From Streptococcus sanguinis (lineage in GTDB: Bacteria; Bacillota; Bacilli; Lactobacillales; Streptococcaceae), in contig NZ_LR134002.1 in the NCBI RefSeq assembly GCF_900635155.1, forward strand, positions 496,001 through 560,000: a stretch of 64,000 bases of DNA. Reading direction: 5' to 3'. The stretch's first letter is position 1, and every line of letters begins with the position of its first letter. A model generated the notes under the pieces. That model saw only the letters and a program-made list of their open reading frames with translations. It searched no databases and had not been told where the DNA came from. Both the position numbers and the translations under genes were made by a program. Positions 51,229 to 60,517 of this stretch are shown here, piece by piece.

Positions 51229-51933
51229 TTAGAATAAGCCAAAGACTAGGACTGCAAGGACGGCACCAATGATTGGTCCGACAACTGGAATCCAAGCATA
51301 GCTCCAATCACCATCACCTTTTTTGGGAATAGGAAGAAGACTGTGCATGATACGAGGGCCTAAATCACGAGCTGGGTTGAGGGCATAGCCAGTTGTTCCA
51401 CCAAGTGAGAGACCAATTCCGACAATCAATGTTCCGACTGCAAAAGTACCAATGCCTGCTTGCAGCTTATAAAGTCCAAGAGCGAAGATAGTCAGTACAA
51501 GAACAAAAGTTCCAAGGATTTCGCTAATCAGGTTAGAGAAGGTATCTTTGATAGCTGGTCCTGTGCTGAATGTGCCCAAGATGTTTGCTGGATTTTCTTC
51601 TGCCAAATAGTGAGGCTTGAACTGTAGGAAGACTAGAAACTGTCCGACCATAGCACCTGCAAACTGAGCAAGGACGTAAGGAAGTACAGATGCCCAAGGC
51701 AAATCACCTTTCAGGGCTACTCCGATAGTGAGGGCAGGATTCAGATGGGCTGGTCCAAGGTTGCCAGATACAAAAGCAGCGATGGCAACGGCAATCCCCC
51801 ATCCCATAGTAATTACAATCCAGCCTGAATTGTGACTCTTGGTTTTGGGAAGAACTACACCTGCAACTACACCATTTCCCAAAAGGAGCAAGAGCAGTGT
51901 GCCTAAAAATTCGCCAAAGATTTCTTTCATCAT
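51229..51933 (-). CDS. glpF: Glycerol uptake facilitator GlpF (aquaporin family)
   Basis: A 234-residue MIP channel with six hydrophobic segments and two half-helix motifs. The first is present as LNPALTIG (NPA) and the second as LNPARDLGPR (NPA), the Asp after the second NPA being typical of glycerol facilitators. It admits glycerol for GlpK. The start has two adjacent ATGs (MMKEIFGEF). It ends the glpK-glpO-glpF operon on the minus strand. Confidence 0.93.
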   Translation of the reverse strand: MMKEIFGEFLGTLLLLLLGNGVVAGVVLPKTKSHNSGWIVITMGWGIAVAIAAFVSGNLGPAHLNPALTIGVALKGDLPWASVLPYVLAQFAGAMVGQFLVFLQFKPHYLAEENPANILGTFSTGPAIKDTFSNLISEILGTFVLVLTIFALGLYKLQAGIGTFAVGTLIVGIGLSLGGTTGYALNPARDLGPRIMHSLLPIPKKGDGDWSYAWIPVVGPIIGAVLAVLVFGLF

Positions 51934-51950
51934 TTATGTTACTCCATTTA

Positions 51951-51995
51951 AAAGAAGGGGAGGCAGACAGTTCTTAATCTACCGCCTCTTCTCGT
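51951..51995 (-). terminator. Possible attenuating hairpin between glpO and glpF
   Basis: GAGGC (51960-51964) with GCCTC (51984-51988) extends weakly through AGAA/TTCT. On the minus strand it is followed by CTTCTTTT. It may lower glpF expression. Confidence 0.35.
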
Positions 51996-52000
51996 ATTTT

Positions 52001-53827
52001 CTATTTTTTTAATTCTTCTAAATCGTTATTTGCAAGGGCAGCTTGAACATCGTTTCGATAAGTTGCTTTTTCTTCTTCTGTCCAGTCGTAGAAGCGTCCC
52101 ATTTCGTCCAGAACTGGCTCTAAAATAGCATCTAAGCTATCCCGCATAAAGAGCATGTGGTTTGTCCGGCGAAGCAGGAAGTCAACTGGGCTAAGTGCTA
52201 ATTCGTTACGCATAGCATAGTGCAGTGACAAGGTATCCGCTAGGCTGAGACCTGGTGCTTGCTCGATGCTATGAGCGAGGGCAAAGACTTTAGGAGAATT
52301 GGAGCCGTAAAGGTTTGCAAGATAGAAGGCTTCTTTGCTGTCTAAGCCACGTGAGACACCAAGTTGCGCAAAAGCTTCGATCTCGGAATCCACATTAGCT
52401 GGATTGAGCTCTCCGCCTGAAACAGGGTAGGTCTTCGAGTTGATGAGCTTGAAGCTGCGGTCGAATTCTGCTTTTAAGATTTCAACCACGCGCTCCATAG
52501 CGCCTTCCGCCATCTTACGATAGTCCGTAATCTTACCGCCAGCAAGGGTCAAGAGGCCATTGTTATCACGCTCTAGACTGGAACCGCGAGACACGGCAGA
52601 TGGATCCAAGTGTTTTTCAGATGTGCTGCTTTCAAGTTGCGTAACAGCTGCTTCAACATCTTCACGGGATTTTTCTTTGGCTAGATAGCTTTCAACAGTC
52701 GCAATCAGTGCATTGAAGCTTTCGTCGCTAATGGTACCGTTGTTTCCGCCGTTGTAGTCAGAAGCGCTGTTTCCTGCAATGAGAGGACGCAGACCTGCCC
52801 AGCTACTTTCGATGTCGTCAATTGTGATCTTTGCTTCTGGGAAGCGATTGTTGACAATGCCCAAGAGGTAATCCACATCTTCTTGGGTTACTTTTGGATG
52901 CTCTAGTTCACCAGTATAGTCAGTATCTGTCGTACCAAAGTAGGTTTTATTTTCACGTGGAAGAACAAAGACCATCCGACCATCTCCCAAGCCTGTGTCA
53001 AAGTAGACTGGCTGAGAAACTTTGATCTTGCTAGAGTCAACCACCAAGTGAACACCCTTGGTTGGACGCATTTGTGAGTATTGCTCACCGTCATTAGACA
53101 GATTGCGTACCTTATCGCTCCAAGGACCAGTTGTATTGATGACCAAGCGAGCCTTGATTTCAAAGACTTCATCTGTCAAGAGATCACGCGCAACAACACC
53201 TGTAATCTTTCCTGCTTCATCAAAGAGGAAGCCTTCTGCCTTGACATGGTTGGCAATCAGGGCGCCGTCTTGGTTGGCACGTTTGATATTTTCAATCACG
53301 AGGCGAGCGTCGTTGTTACGGAAGTCAAGATAGACACCGCCACCGACCAGACCTTCCTTCTTCAGTTCGGGTTCCCGTTCTAGCACTTCTTCCTTGCTCA
53401 AGACCTTGTTAGCAGCAGGAGTGTTGTTGACACCAGCCAAGAGGTCATAGAGGTCCATAGCCACTTTGAGGCGGAAGAGGCTGAAAGTAGCGCCCTCTTC
53501 TTCGTAGACAGGCAGGAGCATAGGATCTGGTTTTGGAATATGAGGGGCAATTTGCTGAACTACAGCACGCTCTGAAACTGTATCTGAGACCACCTCTACG
53601 TCGAATTGCTTGAGGTAACGAAGTCCGCCGTGGACCAGCTTAGTCGAACGGCTAGAAGTTCCTTCTGCAAAATCCTGCATTTCAATCAGACCGGTCTCCA
53701 GGCCACTAGCTGCCGCTTGCAAGGCTACCCCAGCACCGGTAATCCCACCACCAATAATCAGGAGGTCCAAGGTTCGTTCCTGCATTTTTTTAATCGATAA
53801 TTCACGTGTTTTCTTTGAAAATTCCAT
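52001..53827 (-). CDS. glpO: Alpha-glycerophosphate oxidase GlpO
   Basis: A 608-residue FAD enzyme that oxidises glycerol-3-phosphate with O2, giving dihydroxyacetone phosphate and H2O2. The N-terminal Rossmann motif is IIGGGITGAGVALQAAASG, and RSTKLVHGGLRYLKQF is typical of GlpO/GlpD. An insertion around residues 355-405 fits the oxidase type of lactic acid bacteria rather than GlpD dehydrogenase. The C-terminal DUF/GlpO-type helical domain closes the chain. It sits between glpK and glpF. The H2O2 product is relevant to oral streptococci. Confidence 0.93.
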   Translation of the reverse strand: MEFSKKTRELSIKKMQERTLDLLIIGGGITGAGVALQAAASGLETGLIEMQDFAEGTSSRSTKLVHGGLRYLKQFDVEVVSDTVSERAVVQQIAPHIPKPDPMLLPVYEEEGATFSLFRLKVAMDLYDLLAGVNNTPAANKVLSKEEVLEREPELKKEGLVGGGVYLDFRNNDARLVIENIKRANQDGALIANHVKAEGFLFDEAGKITGVVARDLLTDEVFEIKARLVINTTGPWSDKVRNLSNDGEQYSQMRPTKGVHLVVDSSKIKVSQPVYFDTGLGDGRMVFVLPRENKTYFGTTDTDYTGELEHPKVTQEDVDYLLGIVNNRFPEAKITIDDIESSWAGLRPLIAGNSASDYNGGNNGTISDESFNALIATVESYLAKEKSREDVEAAVTQLESSTSEKHLDPSAVSRGSSLERDNNGLLTLAGGKITDYRKMAEGAMERVVEILKAEFDRSFKLINSKTYPVSGGELNPANVDSEIEAFAQLGVSRGLDSKEAFYLANLYGSNSPKVFALAHSIEQAPGLSLADTLSLHYAMRNELALSPVDFLLRRTNHMLFMRDSLDAILEPVLDEMGRFYDWTEEEKATYRNDVQAALANNDLEELKK

Positions 53828-53895
53828 AATTGCACACTTTCTAACTTAGTCGTTTCATGCTTCTACTGACTTGATTATCAAAATAAGAATCAGTA

Positions 53896-55530
<1,635 letters not shown>

Positions 55531-55532
55531 TC

Positions 55533-55563
55533 ACAAAGAAACCTGGATTTCTCCAAGTTTCTT
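55533..55563 (-). terminator. Terminator of the Mga-like regulator gene
   Basis: AAGAAAC (55536-55542) and TGG pair with CCA and GTTTCTT (55557-55563), overlapping the stop codon region of the minus-strand gene. Confidence 0.7.
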
Positions 55564-56989
55564 AATGAAATATCATGTGACGGATTTGAGCCAAATCTTC
55601 CAAATCCAGGTCATTTTTTAAATAATAGATGGGAGCCTGCTGGGTTTGATGGATAGGATTGTTGGTGATGATGAGGTCATAATTTCTGGTAAGGTCGTAG
55701 GATTCAATCGTAATAAAGCGATTGTACTCTAAGTATCGCCTTAAAATGGCTGTCATCCTGGAAACAACGATAAAGCTATCTATCAAGTCCATGCCTATCT
55801 TGATGAGTTGACCGTCGTTTTCAGCAATGTATTCCATCAGCTGGAGCCATTCCCACAACACCTTTTTATCCAGAGATGTTCCCTGCTGGAAAATAGGCAA
55901 TTTGCTAAAAATCGTGTCTGCCACTTGTCGATAATCATATTCGCTCCATAAGTACGGATGGCGCAATTCCAAATCATGCTTGTATTTGTCTTGCAAGAGA
56001 CAGCCTTTGAAAAGAAAGACATGGGCGCAGAGCTGACTGAGTTCGTAGGTCACTTGATCTTCGATGTAGTCACCAAGCAAGTCCTGAGATTTCATCTCTT
56101 GAATCAGTTGCGTAATCAGACTGGCAATTTCACCGCCAAAGCCCAGTATATACTCCATGGTGTGTAAGGGTAAAATCCGATGGGAAATCAGAAATGAAAA
56201 GAAAATCATCATTTCGCCATCTTCGAGACTCAGGGTGATGTGCTGTCCAGCAAAGAAATCATTTGTTCGGCGATGCAAGCGCTGGTAAAAGATATTTTCA
56301 AAATAGCCCTGCATTTTCTGCTCAATGTTTTGGAATTGACAGGCATTGACTCTTAGGCGTTGTTGGGTGATATGTGCCCAAAGAGCCAAGTCCAATCGCT
56401 GTCCTTGAGAGAGTTGGGCTCCACAGAGTTCTTCTAAGACGGCAACTTCCTGCCTTCTTTCTGATTTTTGAAGTTCTTTTTCCCAATCTTGACTAGACCA
56501 AACCTTGCGAAAGAGGCAGAAATAAAAATAGCGGATCTGGTGTTCAGGACCTTTCAGGCGGCCATTTTGGATAGATAGCTCAAACTCTGATAAAATCTGA
56601 TTTAGACCGGATATATGACGGCCGAGTGTTGCTTCACTAATCATCAGTTCCTGAGCTAATTGATGGGCTAAAAACTGCTGATGGTAGAGCAGGTAGGTTA
56701 AAATCTGATATTTGACGGCATTGCCCAAAAAGAGTCTGCGAATATCCCGTCCCTTGGTATCCGGTCCGACAGACAGACTGAGTGTTTCGTCCTGAAGCTG
56801 GATGGATACGGCTGCATGATGGTCCATAGCCTTGTCGTTTATCAAGCTAATGTACTTGGTCAAGGTTGCTTTTGAGAAGCCTGTTTCAGACATGACATCC
56901 TTCAAACTGGATGTAGAATGCTGCTGTAAATAAGACAGGACAATAAACTGCCCCGCTTCACTCTTTTCCATTAAGTCTGCAAGATACAT
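55562..56989 (-). CDS. Mga-family transcriptional regulator
   Basis: A 475-residue protein with two N-terminal winged-helix/HTH regions (about 10-60, and 105-160 with MISEATLGRHISGLNQIL) and a central PRD-like helical domain. The C-terminal region (IIVVSRMT...LIITNNPI) looks EIIB-like. This is the layout of the Mga helix-turn-helix and PRD regulators (Mga/AtxA-like). It lies just upstream of glpK, in the same orientation, and ends in its own terminator. It may regulate the glp operon, but this is inference from position. Confidence 0.75.
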   Translation of the reverse strand: MYLADLMEKSEAGQFIVLSYLQQHSTSSLKDVMSETGFSKATLTKYISLINDKAMDHHAAVSIQLQDETLSLSVGPDTKGRDIRRLFLGNAVKYQILTYLLYHQQFLAHQLAQELMISEATLGRHISGLNQILSEFELSIQNGRLKGPEHQIRYFYFCLFRKVWSSQDWEKELQKSERRQEVAVLEELCGAQLSQGQRLDLALWAHITQQRLRVNACQFQNIEQKMQGYFENIFYQRLHRRTNDFFAGQHITLSLEDGEMMIFFSFLISHRILPLHTMEYILGFGGEIASLITQLIQEMKSQDLLGDYIEDQVTYELSQLCAHVFLFKGCLLQDKYKHDLELRHPYLWSEYDYRQVADTIFSKLPIFQQGTSLDKKVLWEWLQLMEYIAENDGQLIKIGMDLIDSFIVVSRMTAILRRYLEYNRFITIESYDLTRNYDLIITNNPIHQTQQAPIYYLKNDLDLEDLAQIRHMIFH

Positions 56990-57241
56990 ACGAAAACCCT
57001 CTCAATTCACTAATCTTAGCTTATCACAAAAGGGAAAAAAGACGAAGCAATGTGCTTTATATTTTTAATCACCGCACTGGGAAATAATGAAGGGCAGAAA
57101 TCTATCATCATGTCTTTCTTAATTCGCTATTCCATGTCTTTTGAACAAGTGTAAGAGGAGCAGAAACTCACACTTTTTTGCTTTGAGGCTAAGAGCTTTT
57201 TTATGGTATAATTGTAGAAAAATGACGATGAAGGAGCAGCT
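56990..57241. other. Intergenic region, Mga-like gene to DUF1858 gene
   Basis: It contains a plus-strand terminator-like hairpin (about 57147-57180: AAGTGT and GAG pair with CTC and ACACTT, followed by TTTTTT) with no plus-strand gene upstream in the window. The extended -10 TGG-TATAAT follows at 57207-57212, driving the DUF1858 gene. Confidence 0.55.
57207..57212 (+). promoter_or_regulatory. Extended -10 promoter for the DUF1858-DUF438 operon
   Basis: TATAAT preceded by TGG, 29 bp before ATG 57242, with GAAGGAGCAGCT as the ribosome site. Confidence 0.6.
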
Positions 57242-57472
57242 ATGGATAATGTGATTGATTTGTCTATCCCGGTGGCAGAAGTGATTGAGAAGCAGCCAGA
57301 AGTTTTGGATGTTCTGGTCGAGTTGGGCTTTACGCCTCTGGCCAATCCCGTTATGCGCAATACAGTCGGGCGCGTGGTTTCTATCAAAAAAGGTGCTGGT
57401 ATGAATGGCATTGACCTTAATAAAATCAAGCAAACTCTGGAATTAAATGGCTATGAAGTGGTGGGGATTTAG
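57242..57472 (+). CDS. DUF1858 domain protein
   Basis: A 76-residue DUF1858 protein. The domain reads VIDLSIPVAEVIEKQPEVLDVLVELGFTPLANPVMRNTVGRVVSIKKGA and ends with KIKQTLELNGYEVV. DUF1858 domains occur alone and fused to hybrid-cluster or PAS proteins, often with metal or redox roles; none is proven here. No Cys is seen. It starts an operon with the DUF438 gene 2 bp downstream. Confidence 0.85.
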   Translation: MDNVIDLSIPVAEVIEKQPEVLDVLVELGFTPLANPVMRNTVGRVVSIKKGAGMNGIDLNKIKQTLELNGYEVVGI

Positions 57473-57474
57473 GC

Positions 57475-58836
57475 ATGGCTACTGAACGCATTGAGGTCCT
57501 CAAGTCTATCTTGCTGGACCTACATAATGGAGCTTCAGCAGAATCTGTTCAGGAGCTTTTCAACGAGCATTTTGCAGGTGTGTCCGCTATTGAGATCAGC
57601 CTGATGGAGCATGAGCTAATGAACTCAGATACGGGAGTGACCTTCGAAGACGTCATGTCCCTCTGCAATGTCCATGCCAACCTCTTTAAAGGGGCCATTC
57701 AGAATGTAGAGGTGGCGGATACTGACCATCCAGGCCATCCGGTTCAGATCTTTAAGCAGGAAAATCTAGCCTTGCGGGCTGCCCTCATGCGGGTTCGCAG
57801 GCTCCTATCTACCTATGAAAGCACAGAAGTTGAGGACCTTCTTCCTGAAATACGCAAGGGACTCCAGCGCCAGCTGAATTTGGTAGGTCAGTTTGATGTC
57901 CACTATCAGCGCAAGGAAGAGCTTATGTTTCCTATCATGGAGAGCTACGGCCATGATTCGCCGCCCAAGGTCATGTGGGGGGTAGACGACCAGATTCGGG
58001 ACCTTTTCCAAGAGGCTAAGATTGCTGCAGAGCAACTGCCGGATACTTCGATTGAGGAAGTCAAGGACAAGTTTGAGGCTTTTGTGGCTGAGTTTGAAGC
58101 TATGATTTTCAAGGAAGAGTCCATTTTGCTTATGATTCTCTTGGAGTCCTTTCATCAGGATGACTGGCTCAAGATTGCTGAGGAGAGTGATGCTTATGGT
58201 TATGCTATCATCAAGCCAACAGAGAAATGGATTCCTGCGCGGCACTCATTCTCGGAGAAGGAAGCTGGGGCTGCTGCTGATGAAGGAAGCGAAGCGCCAG
58301 CCAGCACAGAGCAGACTAGTGATGGCAGATTTCAGCAGGTCATTGATACGCCGGATGGTCAGGTCACTATTTCCTTTAAGCCTAAGGAAAAGAAGGAGCA
58401 AGCCTTTAATCGGGACTCCCAGCAGTCTTTTGGCCATGGCTATCTGTCAGTGGCGGAGGCCAATCTGATTTTGGACCATCTGCCCATGGAGATTACCTTT
58501 GTCAATAAGGACGATATTTTCCAGTATTATAATGACAGCGTGCCGGCGGACGAGATGATTTTCAAGCGGACGCCTTCCCAGATAGGGCGCAATGTCGAGC
58601 TCTGTCACCCACCTAAGTTTTTGGACAAGGTGCGGCAGATTTTCAAGGCTCTGCGCGAGGGAGAGCGGGACAAGTTTGAGATGTGGTTCAAGTCGGAATC
58701 ACGGGGCAAGTTTGTCCATGTGACCTATGCAGCAGTGCGGGATGAGGCTGGTGAGTTTCAGGGAGTGCTGGAGTATGTGCAGGACATTCAGCCCTTCCGT
58801 GATATTGATAGTGATTTTTACAGAGATTTGGACTAG
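57475..58836 (+). CDS. DUF438 / hemerythrin-like / PAS domain protein
   Basis: A 453-residue protein. Residues 1-70 are DUF438 (ERIEVLKSILLDLHNGASAESVQELFNEHFAGVS). A hemerythrin-like HHE cation-binding bundle follows at about 75-230, with HPGHPVQIFKQEN, FDVHYQRKEELMFPIMES and EAMIFKEESILLMILLESF carrying the His/Glu pattern. After a Glu/Ala/Thr-rich linker, a PAS domain (about 330-445) has the MEITFVNKDDIFQYYND segment. Di-iron and PAS domains suggest sensing of O2, NO or redox state. No output domain is seen. Confidence 0.85.
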   Translation: MATERIEVLKSILLDLHNGASAESVQELFNEHFAGVSAIEISLMEHELMNSDTGVTFEDVMSLCNVHANLFKGAIQNVEVADTDHPGHPVQIFKQENLALRAALMRVRRLLSTYESTEVEDLLPEIRKGLQRQLNLVGQFDVHYQRKEELMFPIMESYGHDSPPKVMWGVDDQIRDLFQEAKIAAEQLPDTSIEEVKDKFEAFVAEFEAMIFKEESILLMILLESFHQDDWLKIAEESDAYGYAIIKPTEKWIPARHSFSEKEAGAAADEGSEAPASTEQTSDGRFQQVIDTPDGQVTISFKPKEKKEQAFNRDSQQSFGHGYLSVAEANLILDHLPMEITFVNKDDIFQYYNDSVPADEMIFKRTPSQIGRNVELCHPPKFLDKVRQIFKALREGERDKFEMWFKSESRGKFVHVTYAAVRDEAGEFQGVLEYVQDIQPFRDIDSDFYRDLD

Positions 58837-58862
58837 GTATTTGCAGTTAGAAAGTGAGAAAC

Positions 58863-59117
58863 ATGAGTTACGAACAGGAATTTTTACAAGAGTTTGAAGC
58901 TTGGGTCAAGACCCAGGTCATGATTAACGAGATGGCCCTCAAGGAGAGTCAGGCTGTCTATGAAGCGGACCAAGACGAGCGGGCCAAGGAAGCGGCTATT
59001 CGCTATGAAAGTCGTCTCGATGCCTACCAGTTCCTTTTAGGGAAATTCGACAACTATCAGGCGGGCAAGGGATTTCATGACCTGCCAGACGGACTTTTAG
59101 GCGAGAGAAATTATTGA
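58863..59117 (+). CDS. DUF1912 family protein
   Basis: An 84-residue acidic, largely helical protein of the streptococcal DUF1912 family (MSYEQEFLQEFEAWVKTQVMINEMA). It lies 26 bp after the DUF438 gene and before the valS T-box. Pneumococcal relatives sit beside valS too. Function unknown. I use ATG 58863; an upstream GTG (58854) lacks a better ribosome site. Confidence 0.75.
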   Translation: MSYEQEFLQEFEAWVKTQVMINEMALKESQAVYEADQDERAKEAAIRYESRLDAYQFLLGKFDNYQAGKGFHDLPDGLLGERNY

Positions 59118-59126
59118 TTTTTCGCT

Positions 59127-59358
59127 GGAAAGGTGATAGAATAAGTTCATCAGAGGTGTTTTGAGTCAAGCATTTTACAGAAAGTGGCGGCGCTGAGAAG
59201 TCCACAAATGTGTCAAAACTGGTTACTGATGGTTAAAAATGAAATAAAAGTGTCTTTGTATTTACTTCAAAGACGAAAGTTGCGGGCGTTGCCCGAAATT
59301 GGGTGGTACCGCGGATAAACACATTCGTCCCTGTCATGGATATGGCAGGGATTTTTTT
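59127..59358 (+). promoter_or_regulatory. Valine T-box leader
   Basis: A T-box riboswitch. The conserved T-box GGGTGGTACCGCGG is at 59301-59314; its TGGT can pair with the ACCA end of tRNA-Val (discriminator A). The AGAAAG-type stem I element and a specifier GTC (59212-59214), flanked by AAATG and AAAAC that pair with GCATTT and GTTTTG at 59154-59176, indicate valine. A competing terminator CCCTG/CAGGG with a T7 tail lies at 59328-59358. Uncharged tRNA-Val would favour read-through into the GNAT, kinase and valS genes. Confidence 0.9.
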
Positions 59359-59378
59359 ATGGAAAGTGAGGGAGAAGG

Positions 59379-59939
59379 ATGACAAGAGCTGAGTTACCAG
59401 AACGATTAGAAACGGAACGGCTAGTATTGCGAGTCCGCACCGTGGCTGATGCTGAGGATATCCATGCCTACGCTAGTTTGCCAGAAGTCTCCTACCCAGC
59501 AGGCTTTCCGCCCGTCAAGACCTTGGAAGATGAGATTTACTACCTGGAGCATACTCTGCCTGAGCGCAATAAAAAAGAAAATCTCCCAGCAGGCTACGGG
59601 ATTGTTGTCAAGGGGACCGACAAAATCGTTGGCTCTGTCGATTTCAACCATCGTCATGAAGATGATATGTTGGAGATTGGCTACCTTCTGCACCCAGACT
59701 ATTGGGGGCGAGGCTATGTGCCAGAAGCCGCGCGTGCCTTGATTGATCTAGCTTTTAAAGAATTGGATCTTCATAAAATTGAATTGTCTTGCTTTGGATA
59801 TAACTTTCAAAGTCAACGAGTTGCAGAGAAGCTTGGCTTCACCCTCGAAGCTCGCATACGAGACCGTAAAGATGCCCGAGGCAAGCGTTGTGATGATTTG
59901 AGATATGGTTTGCTTAGGAGTGAGTGGGAGGTGGTTTGA
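59379..59939 (+). CDS. GNAT family N-acetyltransferase
   Basis: A 186-residue RimJ/RimL-type GNAT: TERLVLRVRTVADAEDIHAYAS at the N-terminus, the acetyl-CoA-binding LEIGYLLHPDYWGRGYVPEAARALIDLAF, and NFQSQRVAEKLGFTLEARIRD. The substrate is unknown. It is the first gene of the T-box operon; AAGGA precedes ATG. Co-regulation with valS may be simply read-through or a real functional link to valine-starvation. It overlaps the next gene by one base. Confidence 0.85.
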   Translation: MTRAELPERLETERLVLRVRTVADAEDIHAYASLPEVSYPAGFPPVKTLEDEIYYLEHTLPERNKKENLPAGYGIVVKGTDKIVGSVDFNHRHEDDMLEIGYLLHPDYWGRGYVPEAARALIDLAFKELDLHKIELSCFGYNFQSQRVAEKLGFTLEARIRDRKDARGKRCDDLRYGLLRSEWEVV

Positions 59940-60517
59940 TGCACATTTTCATCATTGGCGCTCCAGCATCAGGAAAAATGACGATTGGTCAAGAGTTATC
60001 TCGACTGACAGATGCTACCCTCTTTTATAACCATCAAGCCATCGATTTTGCACTAGAAATCTATCAGGACTTTACAGAGGAAATGTGGGAGTTTGTTCGA
60101 GGGATTACCTTTTCTTTTCTTGAAACAAGCGCTCGGAATCATCGATCGGTGATTTTAACAGACGTAATTGATTTTTCAAATCAGTACCAGCTGCTGTATT
60201 TGAAGCAAATTCAGAATTTGTTGGATGACTATCATCAAGAGATTCTTTTTGTGGAGTTGGAAACAAGTCTTGAAGAGCGCTTACATCGAAATCGAACGGA
60301 GAATCGATTAAAGCACAAACCCTTAAAACGACATATTGAGATATCTGAAAGAGAAATTTTAGAGACCAATGAAACACTTCAATTAAATTCTCAAAATCAA
60401 CCGAATGAGTTGCACCACTACCTTAAAATAAATAATACGAATCTGTCTGGAGCCGAAGTTGCCAAGCAGATTCAAGATAAAATGAATACAATAGAGAAAG
60501 GACACACCCATGTCTAA
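59939..60517 (+). CDS. P-loop NTPase, small kinase-like protein
   Basis: A 192-residue protein with Walker A GAPASGK (residues 7-13 of the chosen start) and a kinase-like fold with TDVIDFS and a C-terminal LIN/ARG-rich [16 protein letters not shown] region that could be a lid. I take ATG 59939, which overlaps the previous stop (TGATG) and has GGGAGGTGG upstream; the frame opens 15 bp earlier. It resembles AAA-like or shikimate/uridine kinase-type small kinases, but no substrate motif is recognised. The G+C is lower than its neighbours. It overlaps valS by 8 bp. Confidence 0.75.
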   Translation: MHIFIIGAPASGKMTIGQELSRLTDATLFYNHQAIDFALEIYQDFTEEMWEFVRGITFSFLETSARNHRSVILTDVIDFSNQYQLLYLKQIQNLLDDYHQEILFVELETSLEERLHRNRTENRLKHKPLKRHIEISEREILETNETLQLNSQNQPNELHHYLKINNTNLSGAEVAKQIQDKMNTIEKGHTHV

